Shown here one piece after another: positions 1 through 6,658 of a stretch of DNA of 8,444 nucleotides. Numbering within the stretch: the first letter of the stretch is position 1; every line of letters begins with the position of its first letter. This DNA comes from ZC4RG42 sp003242425 (GTDB lineage: Bacteria; Pseudomonadota; Gammaproteobacteria; Burkholderiales; SG8-39), in contig CALCIE010000084.1 in assembly GCA_937907425.1 (NCBI GenBank), forward strand, positions 1-8,444, written 5' to 3'. The notes beneath the pieces are model-generated. The model searched no databases. It saw nothing but the letters and a program-made list of their open reading frames with translations, and was not told where the DNA came from. A program made the translations under genes and the position numbers.

Positions 1-123
1 ATGGCGGCGTGAATTACGCCCTCAGGCGTGTCCAGGAAATCGGGAGCGGTTCACTCCATACCCGAGCCAGATAGCAACGCCTTGGCCTTGAGGGCGTGGA
101 TTCGACGATTGGCCGACTGGTCA
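1..123 (-). other. Non-annotated flank with a coding-like, TGA-interrupted minus-strand frame
   Basis: No confident gene is visible here. On the minus strand, the frame shifted +1 from the end of the ATPase-DUF3883 gene opens just before that gene's stop. It reads protein-like text (DDQSANRRIHALKAKALL, then SGSGME), reaches TGA at about 50-52, and continues in the same frame as TAPDFLDTPEGVIHAA to the window edge. Third positions are mostly G or C, as in the real genes. No ATG, GTG or ribosome site explains a start. An ATG that overlaps the double stop (TGATGA) opens another frame, but this gives an Arg/Pro-rich 37-residue shadow-like product. The stretch could be a remnant of a decayed gene, or chance in G+C-rich DNA. 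A weak hairpin (GGCGT at 6-10, ACGCC at 16-20) has no T-tract. Confidence 0.2.
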
Positions 124-3100
124 TCAACGGGGAGGATCAGTTCGTGCTATCTCGCTCCAGCCGTGGTCGAACGTAAAGGTCCGGGCATGGCCGACGGGGT
201 TCTGAATTCTGAGCACGCGGGCTTGAGCTGGATCAGGTGCGCGCTCGACCACGTATAGCCAGTACGCATCGCCCTTTTCGCGCGCGCAGTCGAACTGCGT
301 GTGTGACAGTCCCACGGGGCGATCTTGTAAGGTGCCCGTCATCGACTTCACTTCGACCCATCGAATCTGCCGGCCACTGCTGTCGGCCTCGAAGAGATCA
401 AAACCCGGGTTGCCTTCCGGGGTGCGGCGCAGCCCTGGCTCAAGGCGAAGGATCAGGTTGATTGCCAGCTCCTCGATCTGCATCCGTGCTGCCTGATCGA
501 GGCCATCGGGATCGGGGCCGTCATCGTCGGGGTGCGTGCCGACGTAGGAAATGAATGGACGCCCGCCCGCGTGGCCGGGCGTCCTCTTTCCCTGACCGCC
601 GCCTTTGCCGCCGCCCTTGTTACCAGCGGTGCCGTGGCCACCTGAGCCGCCGTGGCCACCTCCATTGCCCTGGCCACCGCCGCGCGAAGTCCCAGTACCA
701 GTGCGCCCTTGGCCACCCCCTCCTGCGCCCGTGTCCACACCATCGCCGCCGTCTGGATCAGGAGTGCCGGGCGGGATATCCGGCATGTCATCGCCGTACA
801 GATCTTTCGCGCCGTCGTACACGTCGCCATCGGACGGCTTGCCGGTCTCCTGTTCGGACTCTGCCGATGCCTCCGTCTGTGGCGCTGGGCTCGCGCTCAG
901 TCGGGACGTCAGCTCGGCGACGATAGTAGGGTCTCTTCGTAGCAGATCGAGAATGGCCGGGTCGATGCCTGCCTCCTTGGCAAGCTGATCGATGACCGGT
1001 GGTTTGAAGACGATCTTGGTCTGCAGGAACGGGTTGGGCTTCCAGCCGAGGGTGTCGAACACGACGAGCCCAGGCGGTACAAGCTCGCCGTCGGCATTCG
1101 GCACCCAGGCAACCTGATTGAGCGTCCGGACGAAAGCGGCATCGAACCGAGCGGTCTTTGTCTCGTGGAAGTAACCCCACTTGTAGGAGCCGTAGAAGGC
1201 GGCAGTACCACGCGCCTCCAGATCGGCCAAGGCTTCCCATAGCACCTTGGCTCGGGCGGCAGCATCCTTGGGTGGTAGTTTTGGTAAGAACTCCAGCAGC
1301 GCTGTCAGTCCGCGAAGGGTGAAATCTTCTGGCGGGTTTTCCCAGCTTGCGCGCTCAAGACCAGCTTCTCTGCGGATTCGCTCTTTCTCCGAATGCCCCA
1401 GACTCGACGGTACTGCTTCCGGAATGAGGTAGCGGCTTGCCCCGCACGACACCAGCAGGTCACGAATCTCCTCGCCCCGCAGGCAGTCGTACTCATTGTC
1501 GACGATCAAGATATCGGGCACGCCCGCGAAGAGCTGCTGTAGGCGGTCGGTGGCGATGTAGGCCTCGCCAGGCTTGGCGACATACGTTTTGCCGTCGCCG
1601 GTATCGACCACCATCACAAAGGTGGTGTCGCGCAAGGCTGACCGGAGCTTTTCCCTCTGCGCGGTGGAATCGGTACTGAAAGCGGCACGGATGCGCTTGA
1701 TGTCGGCTGCGTAGACATCGTCGTCCACGTCCACCTCTGCCTGCTGGTACTTCGGCAGGATGTTCCAGATCACATCGTCTACCGGGTCGGGTTCGGTGAT
1801 GCCCAGCGAGCTCAGGAACAGGCGTACCTCGGGCGTCGTACATACCGCGCGGCGAACGGTCGGAAAGCTGGTGGCGATGGCGCTGGGAAGAAAGGCCTTG
1901 GCTTTCCCGTTTTCGCGGGCGACAACGTGCGAGCCGTCCTCCAGACGGATGAGCGGGATGGTGTCGAGGTGAGCACGTACAGCCCTCCCTTGGCTATTCA
2001 AGAACTCGTACAGCCGTGATATCCACTCGTCAGGCTGCGCTTGAAGAAAAGCCGTGCTCAAGTGGGGCATGATCCTCTCTGGCCTGATCTCGTCGATATC
2101 GAACTCGCGCATCAGATACTTTCGGATCTCAGGCGTCTTAACCTCGGTGATGTCGTCAGACAGCCATGCGGCAACTTCCGATCCGAACAGTGCTGCAAGC
2201 TGCTCCGGGCTGAACAGCTCGCGCAGCTCTTGCGTGCGCGCCAGCTTGGCCTGGTAGGCGGCGACGTACTTGCCGTCGAAAGCCGGAAGCAGCGGCTCCT
2301 CCTGAAAGGACTGCCTGACGGCATCGAACATCGGCGCGAACCGCGAATCCTTCGGGAACTTTTCGCGGTCAAGCGGCAGGCAGCGCAGCACCGAGATATC
2401 CAGCATCGCCTCGTCCCGCATCCAGCGCAGTGCTTCCACCAGCAGGCTCGATGTTTCCTTGACCAGATGCTGGTTCCACGGATCGCCGGGAGGGATGTTG
2501 TCGCGGCTGGGCGTGGTGCGGTAGGGCCCCTGCACGAGAAAACCAAGGTGGCTCTCGACCACGGTCGGGAAGAACACCACCAGCGGCGACCTGGCCAGCG
2601 GCTGTACGGCCCAGCGCCCCGGGGCGTCCTTGACCGCGACCACCGAAAAGGCGATCTCAACCCGCCCGACCTTTTTTCCCTCAGCAGAAAACACGTCGCG
2701 GCGGAATACCAGCCAGTTCTGATCGACCTCGGGCTGCCCACTCTCTTGGCCGATCACCGTGACGCGCTGCACGTTGGGCCCCAGCGTTTCAGGGGTGTTG
2801 CGCAGGTAGAAGCCGGAAGGGCCGCCCTCGACGCTCCAGTTGATTTCGTCGATGTGACGCAGGAACAGCAGCGCGCCCGGGCCCAAGTGTCGAAACCCTG
2901 CCGTGATCTCCTGCGCCGCCGTCGTGTCCTGCGGTTTCAGGGGCAGGATGATCTGCGTCTCATCCGGGGCGCGTGCGGAGCGTTCCAGCCGCTTGGGGAA
3001 GACGTAGTTCTCAATGGCGAAGTCCTCATCGCCGGAGTGGATCTCCGGGAGATCGGTGACGGTGTAGACGGACTTGAAGCCAAGGCCGAAGCGGCCAATG

Positions 3101-3399
3101 GAGGACTCGTTCTTGGTGCTCTCGGCGATGTCGCAGACGCTGCGGACATCGGCCTCATCAAAAGGCTTGCCGAAGTGCGAGAGCGTCAGGCGAGTCGCGC
3201 TCAGGGTGAACGAAACCTTGCGTGATCCGTGCCACTCGCCACGCCGGCCGAGCGCGTCCTCCGCGTTTTGCAGCAGTTCAAAGATGAAGTGCGTGCGGTC
3301 GTCATACAGCCCCGCGGCTAGGCTGCCGGATTTCTGGGCCCCCTTGGTGCCGTAGCTTTCCCGGTTCTCCTTACAAATTGCCTCGTAGTTGGACGCCAC
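124..3399 (-). CDS. GHKL/sacsin-type ATPase with C-terminal DUF3883 (NOV_C) nuclease-like domain
   Basis: This is a 1091-residue protein with the domain order of bacterial NO VEIN/sacsin-like proteins. The N-terminus shows a GHKL (Hsp90/MutL/histidine kinase) ATP-binding fold: the N-box ELLQNAEDA at residues 41-49 (E41, N45, D48) and the glycine loop IGRFGLGFKSVY at 101-112. The DxG box is degenerate, reading H75-F76-G77. Residues of about 250-870 match no family I recognise. A Gly-rich linker spans about 880-947. The C-terminus is DUF3883-like: GFDLF (D1001), then VEVKS (E1016, K1018), then AYWLYVVE (1045-1052), a spacing that resembles a PD-(D/E)xK nuclease core. The start is GTG, preceded by a good ribosome site, and the family N-terminus is complete. 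Translation ends at two consecutive TGA codons. The gene diverges from the helicase-methylase operon. Inferred role: ATP-switched sensor or effector in DNA restriction, probably cytoplasmic, since no signal peptide or membrane segment is seen. Domain calls are fairly sure, the role is not. Confidence 0.88.
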   Translation of the reverse strand: MASNYEAICKENRESYGTKGAQKSGSLAAGLYDDRTHFIFELLQNAEDALGRRGEWHGSRKVSFTLSATRLTLSHFGKPFDEADVRSVCDIAESTKNESSIGRFGLGFKSVYTVTDLPEIHSGDEDFAIENYVFPKRLERSARAPDETQIILPLKPQDTTAAQEITAGFRHLGPGALLFLRHIDEINWSVEGGPSGFYLRNTPETLGPNVQRVTVIGQESGQPEVDQNWLVFRRDVFSAEGKKVGRVEIAFSVVAVKDAPGRWAVQPLARSPLVVFFPTVVESHLGFLVQGPYRTTPSRDNIPPGDPWNQHLVKETSSLLVEALRWMRDEAMLDISVLRCLPLDREKFPKDSRFAPMFDAVRQSFQEEPLLPAFDGKYVAAYQAKLARTQELRELFSPEQLAALFGSEVAAWLSDDITEVKTPEIRKYLMREFDIDEIRPERIMPHLSTAFLQAQPDEWISRLYEFLNSQGRAVRAHLDTIPLIRLEDGSHVVARENGKAKAFLPSAIATSFPTVRRAVCTTPEVRLFLSSLGITEPDPVDDVIWNILPKYQQAEVDVDDDVYAADIKRIRAAFSTDSTAQREKLRSALRDTTFVMVVDTGDGKTYVAKPGEAYIATDRLQQLFAGVPDILIVDNEYDCLRGEEIRDLLVSCGASRYLIPEAVPSSLGHSEKERIRREAGLERASWENPPEDFTLRGLTALLEFLPKLPPKDAAARAKVLWEALADLEARGTAAFYGSYKWGYFHETKTARFDAAFVRTLNQVAWVPNADGELVPPGLVVFDTLGWKPNPFLQTKIVFKPPVIDQLAKEAGIDPAILDLLRRDPTIVAELTSRLSASPAPQTEASAESEQETGKPSDGDVYDGAKDLYGDDMPDIPPGTPDPDGGDGVDTGAGGGGQGRTGTGTSRGGGQGNGGGHGGSGGHGTAGNKGGGKGGGQGKRTPGHAGGRPFISYVGTHPDDDGPDPDGLDQAARMQIEELAINLILRLEPGLRRTPEGNPGFDLFEADSSGRQIRWVEVKSMTGTLQDRPVGLSHTQFDCAREKGDAYWLYVVERAPDPAQARVLRIQNPVGHARTFTFDHGWSEIARTDPPR
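592..760 (-). repeat. Gly-rich low-complexity coding segment with an 18-base imperfect tandem repeat
   Basis: This segment lies inside the ATPase-DUF3883 gene and encodes a linker made mostly of Gly, with scattered Gln, His, Ser, Thr and Lys. On the plus strand the word TGGCCACC occurs at 635, 653, 671 and 710. The first three copies are exactly 18 bases apart, and a 13-base identical repeat lies at 631-643 and 649-661. The unit corresponds to six residues (GGGQGN, GGGHGG, SGGHGT). The period is a multiple of three, so gain or loss of a unit would change linker length without breaking the frame. The linker probably gives flexible separation between the ATPase/middle part and the DUF3883 domain. 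Confidence 0.7.
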
Positions 3400-3404
3400 T
3401 GCCG

Positions 3405-3414
3405 CTCCCTCTCC
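3405..3414 (-). promoter_or_regulatory. Ribosome binding site supporting the GTG start of the ATPase-DUF3883 gene
   Basis: Read on the minus strand, GGAGAGGGAG lies 5 bases before the GTG at 3399. The nearby upstream ATG (bases 3421-3419) is out of frame with the gene, so GTG is the best start. Confidence 0.65.
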
Positions 3415-3423
3415 GTGTCATGG

Positions 3424-3443
3424 AACCTGTTTGATGCCAGGTT
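3424..3443. repeat. Inverted repeat, candidate operator half
   Basis: AACCTG (3424-3429) is the exact reverse complement of CAGGTT (3438-3443), separated by 8 bases. It sits between the two start codons, just upstream of the ATPase gene on its own strand. Binding by the neighbouring HTH protein is an inference. Confidence 0.4.
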
Positions 3444-3447
3444 TGCC

Positions 3448-3463
3448 CAAGTTTGCACACTTG
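3448..3463. promoter_or_regulatory. 16-base near-perfect palindrome, candidate operator
   Basis: CAAGTTTGCACACTTG is a palindrome with one mismatched pair (T at position 6 against C at position 11) around a TGCA centre. It lies a few bases upstream of the -10-like TATTAT, where a bound regulator would affect transcription of the HTH operon, and perhaps of the divergent gene too. It overlaps the iterated GTTTG words at 3441 and 3451. Confidence 0.45.
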
Positions 3464-3514
3464 TGGAATATTATGACGAGACATGGCCGTAAACCAAGCA
3501 CAGCCAGACGACAT

Positions 3515-3518
3515 AGGA
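3515..3518 (+). promoter_or_regulatory. Ribosome binding site that decides the HTH gene start
   Basis: AGGA stands 6 bases before the ATG at 3525. The in-frame ATG at 3483 has only weak purine-rich sequence ahead of it. The start at 3525 also begins the protein close to its conserved helix-turn-helix, as is usual for this family. Confidence 0.65.
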
Positions 3519-3524
3519 AAGCCG

Positions 3525-3737
3525 ATGAGCGACCAGCCGGACGAAATCCTCACCATTGACGAGGTGGCCGCCTACTTGAAGGCAGGCAAGCGCACGGTCT
3601 ATCGCCTCGCGGCGAGCGGCAAACTCCCGGCGTTCAAGCTGGGCGGCACCTGGCGCTTCCGCCGCCGCGATCTGGACGAGTGGATCGCCAGCCGCATCGG
3701 CAAGGCGACGGTGGATGACGGCGAGGGGGCGGAATGA
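3525..3737 (+). CDS. Excisionase/MerR-type helix-turn-helix DNA-binding protein
   Basis: This small 70-residue protein is almost entirely one HTH_17/excisionase-family domain. LTIDEVAAYLKAGKRTVYRL (9-28) forms the helix-turn-helix. KLPAFKLGGTWRFRRRDLDE (33-52) is the wing and following helix, with the typical G-x-W-R-F-R-R-x-D-L signature and W53 nearby. An in-frame ATG at 3483 would add 14 residues, but the ribosome site favours 3525. The last codon and stop overlap the helicase start (ATGA, 4 bases), so translation is likely coupled. In mobile elements such proteins are excisionases. Here, at the head of a helicase-methylase operon and beside palindromes, it more likely regulates the locus or acts as a DNA-binding subunit. 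No integrase is present in the window, so an excisionase role is not supported. Confidence 0.88.
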   Translation: MSDQPDEILTIDEVAAYLKAGKRTVYRLAASGKLPAFKLGGTWRFRRRDLDEWIASRIGKATVDDGEGAE

Positions 3738-6658
3738 CATCCAGCGCCACCGCCCTCCAGTCCAAGGCCAACCCCCAGCAGCTGGAAGCCATTCTGGCCA
3801 CCGAGGGGCCGGTGCTCATCATCGCGGGCCCCGGGTCGGGGAAAACCTTCACGCTCGTCGAGCGCATCGTCTACCTGATCACGCACAAGGGCGTCGCGCC
3901 CGAGTCGCTCTTCGTCGTCACCTTCACCGACAAGGCTGCGCGCGAGCTGACCACGCGCATCTCCAACCGGCTGAGCGAGCTCGGCATCAAGTTCAACTTG
4001 AACGAGATGTACCTGGGTACCTTCCACTCCATCTGCCTGCGGCTGCTGGAGGACTACCGCGAGTTCACCCGGCTCAAGCGCAGCTTCACGCTGTTCGACC
4101 AGTTCGACCAGCAGTACTTCCTCTACCAGCACATTAAGGACTTCCGCGAACTGCCCGACGCCCAGCTCGTCATGGGCGACGACCATACGGGCCGCTGGGC
4201 GCAGTCGGAAAACCTGCTCAAGTGGCTCAACAAGGTCAGCGAGGAGGCGCTCGATGCCTCCACGCTAGCGGCTGCCCCCGAGCCCGAAATCCGTGCCCTG
4301 GCCGCCTGCTTTGCGAAGTACCAGGAGCTGCTGCACGAGTACAACTCACTGGACTTCTCCGGCATCCAGTACGAGGCGCTGCAACTGCTGGAAAAGCGCC
4401 CCGAGGTGCTGGCGCAGCTGCGCGAGAAGCTCACCTACCTGATGGTGGACGAGTATCAGGACACCAACACCATCCAGGAGCGCATCCTCCTCCTGCTCGC
4501 CGGCGAGCGCTGCAATCTGTGCGTGGTGGGTGACGACGACCAGGGCTTGTATCGCTTTCGCGGAGCCACCATCCGCAACATCTTGGAGTTCCCCGCGCTG
4601 TTTCCCGACGGTCAGTGCAAACAGGTCAAGCTCACCGTCAACTATCGCTCGCACCCGGACATCATCCGCTTTTACAACGAGTGGATGCGCGAACAAACCT
4701 GGGACGACGGAACGCGCGTCTTCCGTTTCGCCAAGCAGATCGTCCCACGCGACGACGTCTTCCCCGACGTGCCGACGGTGGTGCGGTTGGCGGCCAGTGA
4801 CGACAAGGACGACACCACCAACTGGCACGCGGAGGTGCTGGCCTTCCTCAATGGGTTGAAGGCATCCGGTCAGCTCGCGGACTGGAACCAGGTAGCCTTC
4901 CTCTTCCGCTCCGTCAAGAATGACAAGGTGGTGGCGCTGGCGCGCTTCCTCGAAGCGCAGGGCGTGCCCGTGTTCTCGCCCCGCTCGAACATGTTCTTCG
5001 AGCGCGAGGAAATCCGCCTCATGATTGGCGCGCTGATTTTCCTGTTCCCGCAGTTTCCCAAGGTGCGGGCGTGGGCCGAAGGCGTGCATCTGGACATCTG
5101 GGACTACTACGACCACCAGTGCTTCAAGCCCTTCACCGACGAGCTGCGCAAGCCGGAAAACAAGCCCCTGCTGGATTGGGCCCGCCCGCTGGCCAAGCGC
5201 CACGCAGTGCTTGCGCAGAACACCGACTACGCCTTCTCGGGTCTGTTCTACCAGCTCTTGCAGTTCCCGCTCTTTTCGCGCTTCCTCTCGGAGGAGGCGA
5301 TGCAGGGCGTGGACAAGGGCCGCGCCGCGCGCAATCTTGGCACTTTCTCCAAGCTGCTCACCAAGTTCGAGTACCTGCACTACGTCAGCGTGCTCAACCC
5401 GGACTTCCTGGAAAAGAACCTCCGTGACCTGTTCAACCAGTTCCTGCGCTTCCTCTACGAGGGCGGCATCGGCGAATACGAGGATGAGGCTGAGTACGCG
5501 CCCAAGGGCTGCATCTCGTTCCTGACCATCCACCAGTCCAAGGGGCTGGAGTTCCCGGTGGTGGTGTGCGGCTCGCTGGAGGCGGTGCCGCGCAAGCAGC
5601 ACACCGCGCTCGACGAGCTGCTGGAAGATGGCGGGTACTTGTCGAAACCCCGCTTCGAGCCGCTGGAGCACATCAAGCACTTCGATTTCCGGCGGCTGTT
5701 CTATACCGCCTTCTCCCGCGCCCAGAACCTGCTGGTGCTGGCCGCGCAGGAGCGCAATGGCCGTGGCCTGGGCAAGTCGCCATCGAAGTATTTCGAGCGC
5801 TTGTTCTACGAGCTGCCCAGCTGGCGTGACATCGATCTGTCGGCGCTGACCTTCGAGGCCGTCAAACAGATCAACCTCAAGCGCGAGTACTCGTTCACCT
5901 CGCACATCACGGTGTTCGAGAACTGCGCCGAGCAGTACCGTTTTTTCAAGGAGCTGGAGTTCGCGCCCATCCGCGAGAGCCCGATGCTCTTCGGTACTCT
6001 GGTGCACCAGACCATCGAGGACATCCACAAGACCGTCCTGCGCGGCGAAGAGCACACCATCACCCTGGACGCCATCCGGGGCTGGTTCTCGGCCAACTAC
6101 GCGATGCTTTCCAAGAAAGAGCGCGTCTACCTCGCGCCCTCCTCACAGCAGGCGGCGCTACTGCACGTGCTGCGCTACTACGAGCGCGAGAACGGCAACT
6201 GGGATCGCATCAAGGAAGCCGAGGTCGAGATTTCGCTGGTCAAGGATCAGTACATCCTCAAGGGCAGCGTCGACCTGATCCGGGGCGAGAACGACACGGT
6301 CGAGATCATCGACTTCAAGTCGGAGAAGAAGCCCGACATGGAGAAGGATCGGGAGCGGCTGCGCCAGTACCAGCACCAGCTGGAGGTCTACGCCCACCTG
6401 GTGGAAGAGCGCACCGGCCAGAAGGTCAGCCGGATGCATCTGTACTACACCGGCGAGGACGGCGGCAACCCTTACGTCTCCTTCACCAAGGACGACCGCG
6501 CCATCGGCAAAACCATCGCGCGCTTTGACGACATCGTGGCGCGCATCGAGCGGCAGGACTATCGCATGGCCGCACGCCCGGCCAAGCTGTGCCAGAGCTG
6601 CGATATGCGCGCCTACTGCGACAACAAGAACTGGAAATTCAGGAAAAACGACCAATGA
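3734..6658 (+). CDS. UvrD/PcrA-type SF1A helicase fused to an Fe-S PD-(D/E)xK nuclease
   Basis: This 974-residue protein should be an ATP-driven 3'-5' DNA translocase joined to a nuclease. The helicase motifs appear in order: NPQQLEAI (13-20), Walker A GPGSGKT (32-38), motif Ia VVTFTDKAARELT near 64-77, Walker B VDEYQD (238-243), motif III GDDDQGLYRFRGA (266-278), motif IV NYRSH (303-307), motif V TIHQSKGLEF (598-607) and motif VI YTAFSRAQ (657-664). The C-terminal nuclease shows G754-x-x-x-H758, D847 in GSVDLI, EIIDFKSEKK with D860 and K862, and QLEVY (882-886). Four cysteines, C731 and C953/C956/C962 (CxxCx5C), match the iron-sulphur staple of AddB and Cas4 nucleases. All catalytic residues look intact. 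The gene starts at ATG overlapping the HTH gene stop, after a G-rich ribosome site, and its stop overlaps the methylase start. Fusion of a UvrD motor with a RecB-type nuclease recalls RecB, AddA and AdnAB, but no partner subunit is seen here. Confidence 0.93.
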   Translation: MTSSATALQSKANPQQLEAILATEGPVLIIAGPGSGKTFTLVERIVYLITHKGVAPESLFVVTFTDKAARELTTRISNRLSELGIKFNLNEMYLGTFHSICLRLLEDYREFTRLKRSFTLFDQFDQQYFLYQHIKDFRELPDAQLVMGDDHTGRWAQSENLLKWLNKVSEEALDASTLAAAPEPEIRALAACFAKYQELLHEYNSLDFSGIQYEALQLLEKRPEVLAQLREKLTYLMVDEYQDTNTIQERILLLLAGERCNLCVVGDDDQGLYRFRGATIRNILEFPALFPDGQCKQVKLTVNYRSHPDIIRFYNEWMREQTWDDGTRVFRFAKQIVPRDDVFPDVPTVVRLAASDDKDDTTNWHAEVLAFLNGLKASGQLADWNQVAFLFRSVKNDKVVALARFLEAQGVPVFSPRSNMFFEREEIRLMIGALIFLFPQFPKVRAWAEGVHLDIWDYYDHQCFKPFTDELRKPENKPLLDWARPLAKRHAVLAQNTDYAFSGLFYQLLQFPLFSRFLSEEAMQGVDKGRAARNLGTFSKLLTKFEYLHYVSVLNPDFLEKNLRDLFNQFLRFLYEGGIGEYEDEAEYAPKGCISFLTIHQSKGLEFPVVVCGSLEAVPRKQHTALDELLEDGGYLSKPRFEPLEHIKHFDFRRLFYTAFSRAQNLLVLAAQERNGRGLGKSPSKYFERLFYELPSWRDIDLSALTFEAVKQINLKREYSFTSHITVFENCAEQYRFFKELEFAPIRESPMLFGTLVHQTIEDIHKTVLRGEEHTITLDAIRGWFSANYAMLSKKERVYLAPSSQQAALLHVLRYYERENGNWDRIKEAEVEISLVKDQYILKGSVDLIRGENDTVEIIDFKSEKKPDMEKDRERLRQYQHQLEVYAHLVEERTGQKVSRMHLYYTGEDGGNPYVSFTKDDRAIGKTIARFDDIVARIERQDYRMAARPAKLCQSCDMRAYCDNKNWKFRKNDQ

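Larger units (their letters stand above)
3400..3524. promoter_or_regulatory. Divergent control region between the ATPase gene and the HTH-helicase-methylase operon
   Basis: This is the only intergenic space between the two divergent transcription units, so it should hold both promoters. The only clearly A+T-rich patch is around 3466-3475. Read on the plus strand it offers TATTAT (3469-3474, 5 of 6 matches to the -10 consensus). Read on the minus strand the overlapping patch gives CATAAT (3475-3470, also 5 of 6). Neither has a convincing -35 box at the usual 16-18 base spacing, which would fit promoters that need an activator, or simply weak ones. The exact start points cannot be read from the sequence. 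Confidence 0.5.

Noticed and set aside
6..29. Competing short hairpins (GGCGT at 6-10, ACGCC at 16-20, GGCGT at 25-29) as a terminator after the ATPase gene.
   Set aside because: The stems are only 5 pairs and no T-tract follows on either strand, so an intrinsic terminator is not supported.
453..988. Several open frames of about 100-130 codons on both strands across the Gly-rich linker region.
   Set aside because: They are products of the repetitive G+C-rich DNA of the linker. Their Pro/Arg/Ala-rich translations have no domain features, and the true frame runs through to the DUF3883 domain.
2041..3225. A 394-codon open frame on the plus strand opposite the ATPase-DUF3883 gene.
   Set aside because: It is a shadow of the GHKL-containing gene. 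Its composition is rich in Arg, Leu, Asp and Val without domain signatures, and it has no clear ribosome site.
3483..3524. A start at 3483 that would lengthen the HTH protein by 14 residues.
   Set aside because: The ATG at 3525 has AGGA at a 6-base spacing, while 3483 has only a weak site. The extra residues lie outside the conserved domain. It remains possible.
4346..6055. A long open frame (569 codons) on the minus strand opposite the helicase gene.
   Set aside because: The opposite strand carries intact UvrD helicase motifs across the same bases. Long antisense frames are expected in G+C-rich genes with biased third positions, and the antisense product shows no recognisable motif.
6589..6654. 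A GTG start that would add 22 residues to the methyltransferase.
   Set aside because: It lies within the cysteine-rich end of the nuclease gene and lacks a good ribosome site. The ATG at 6655 gives the usual ATGA overlap and a normal Mod N-terminus.
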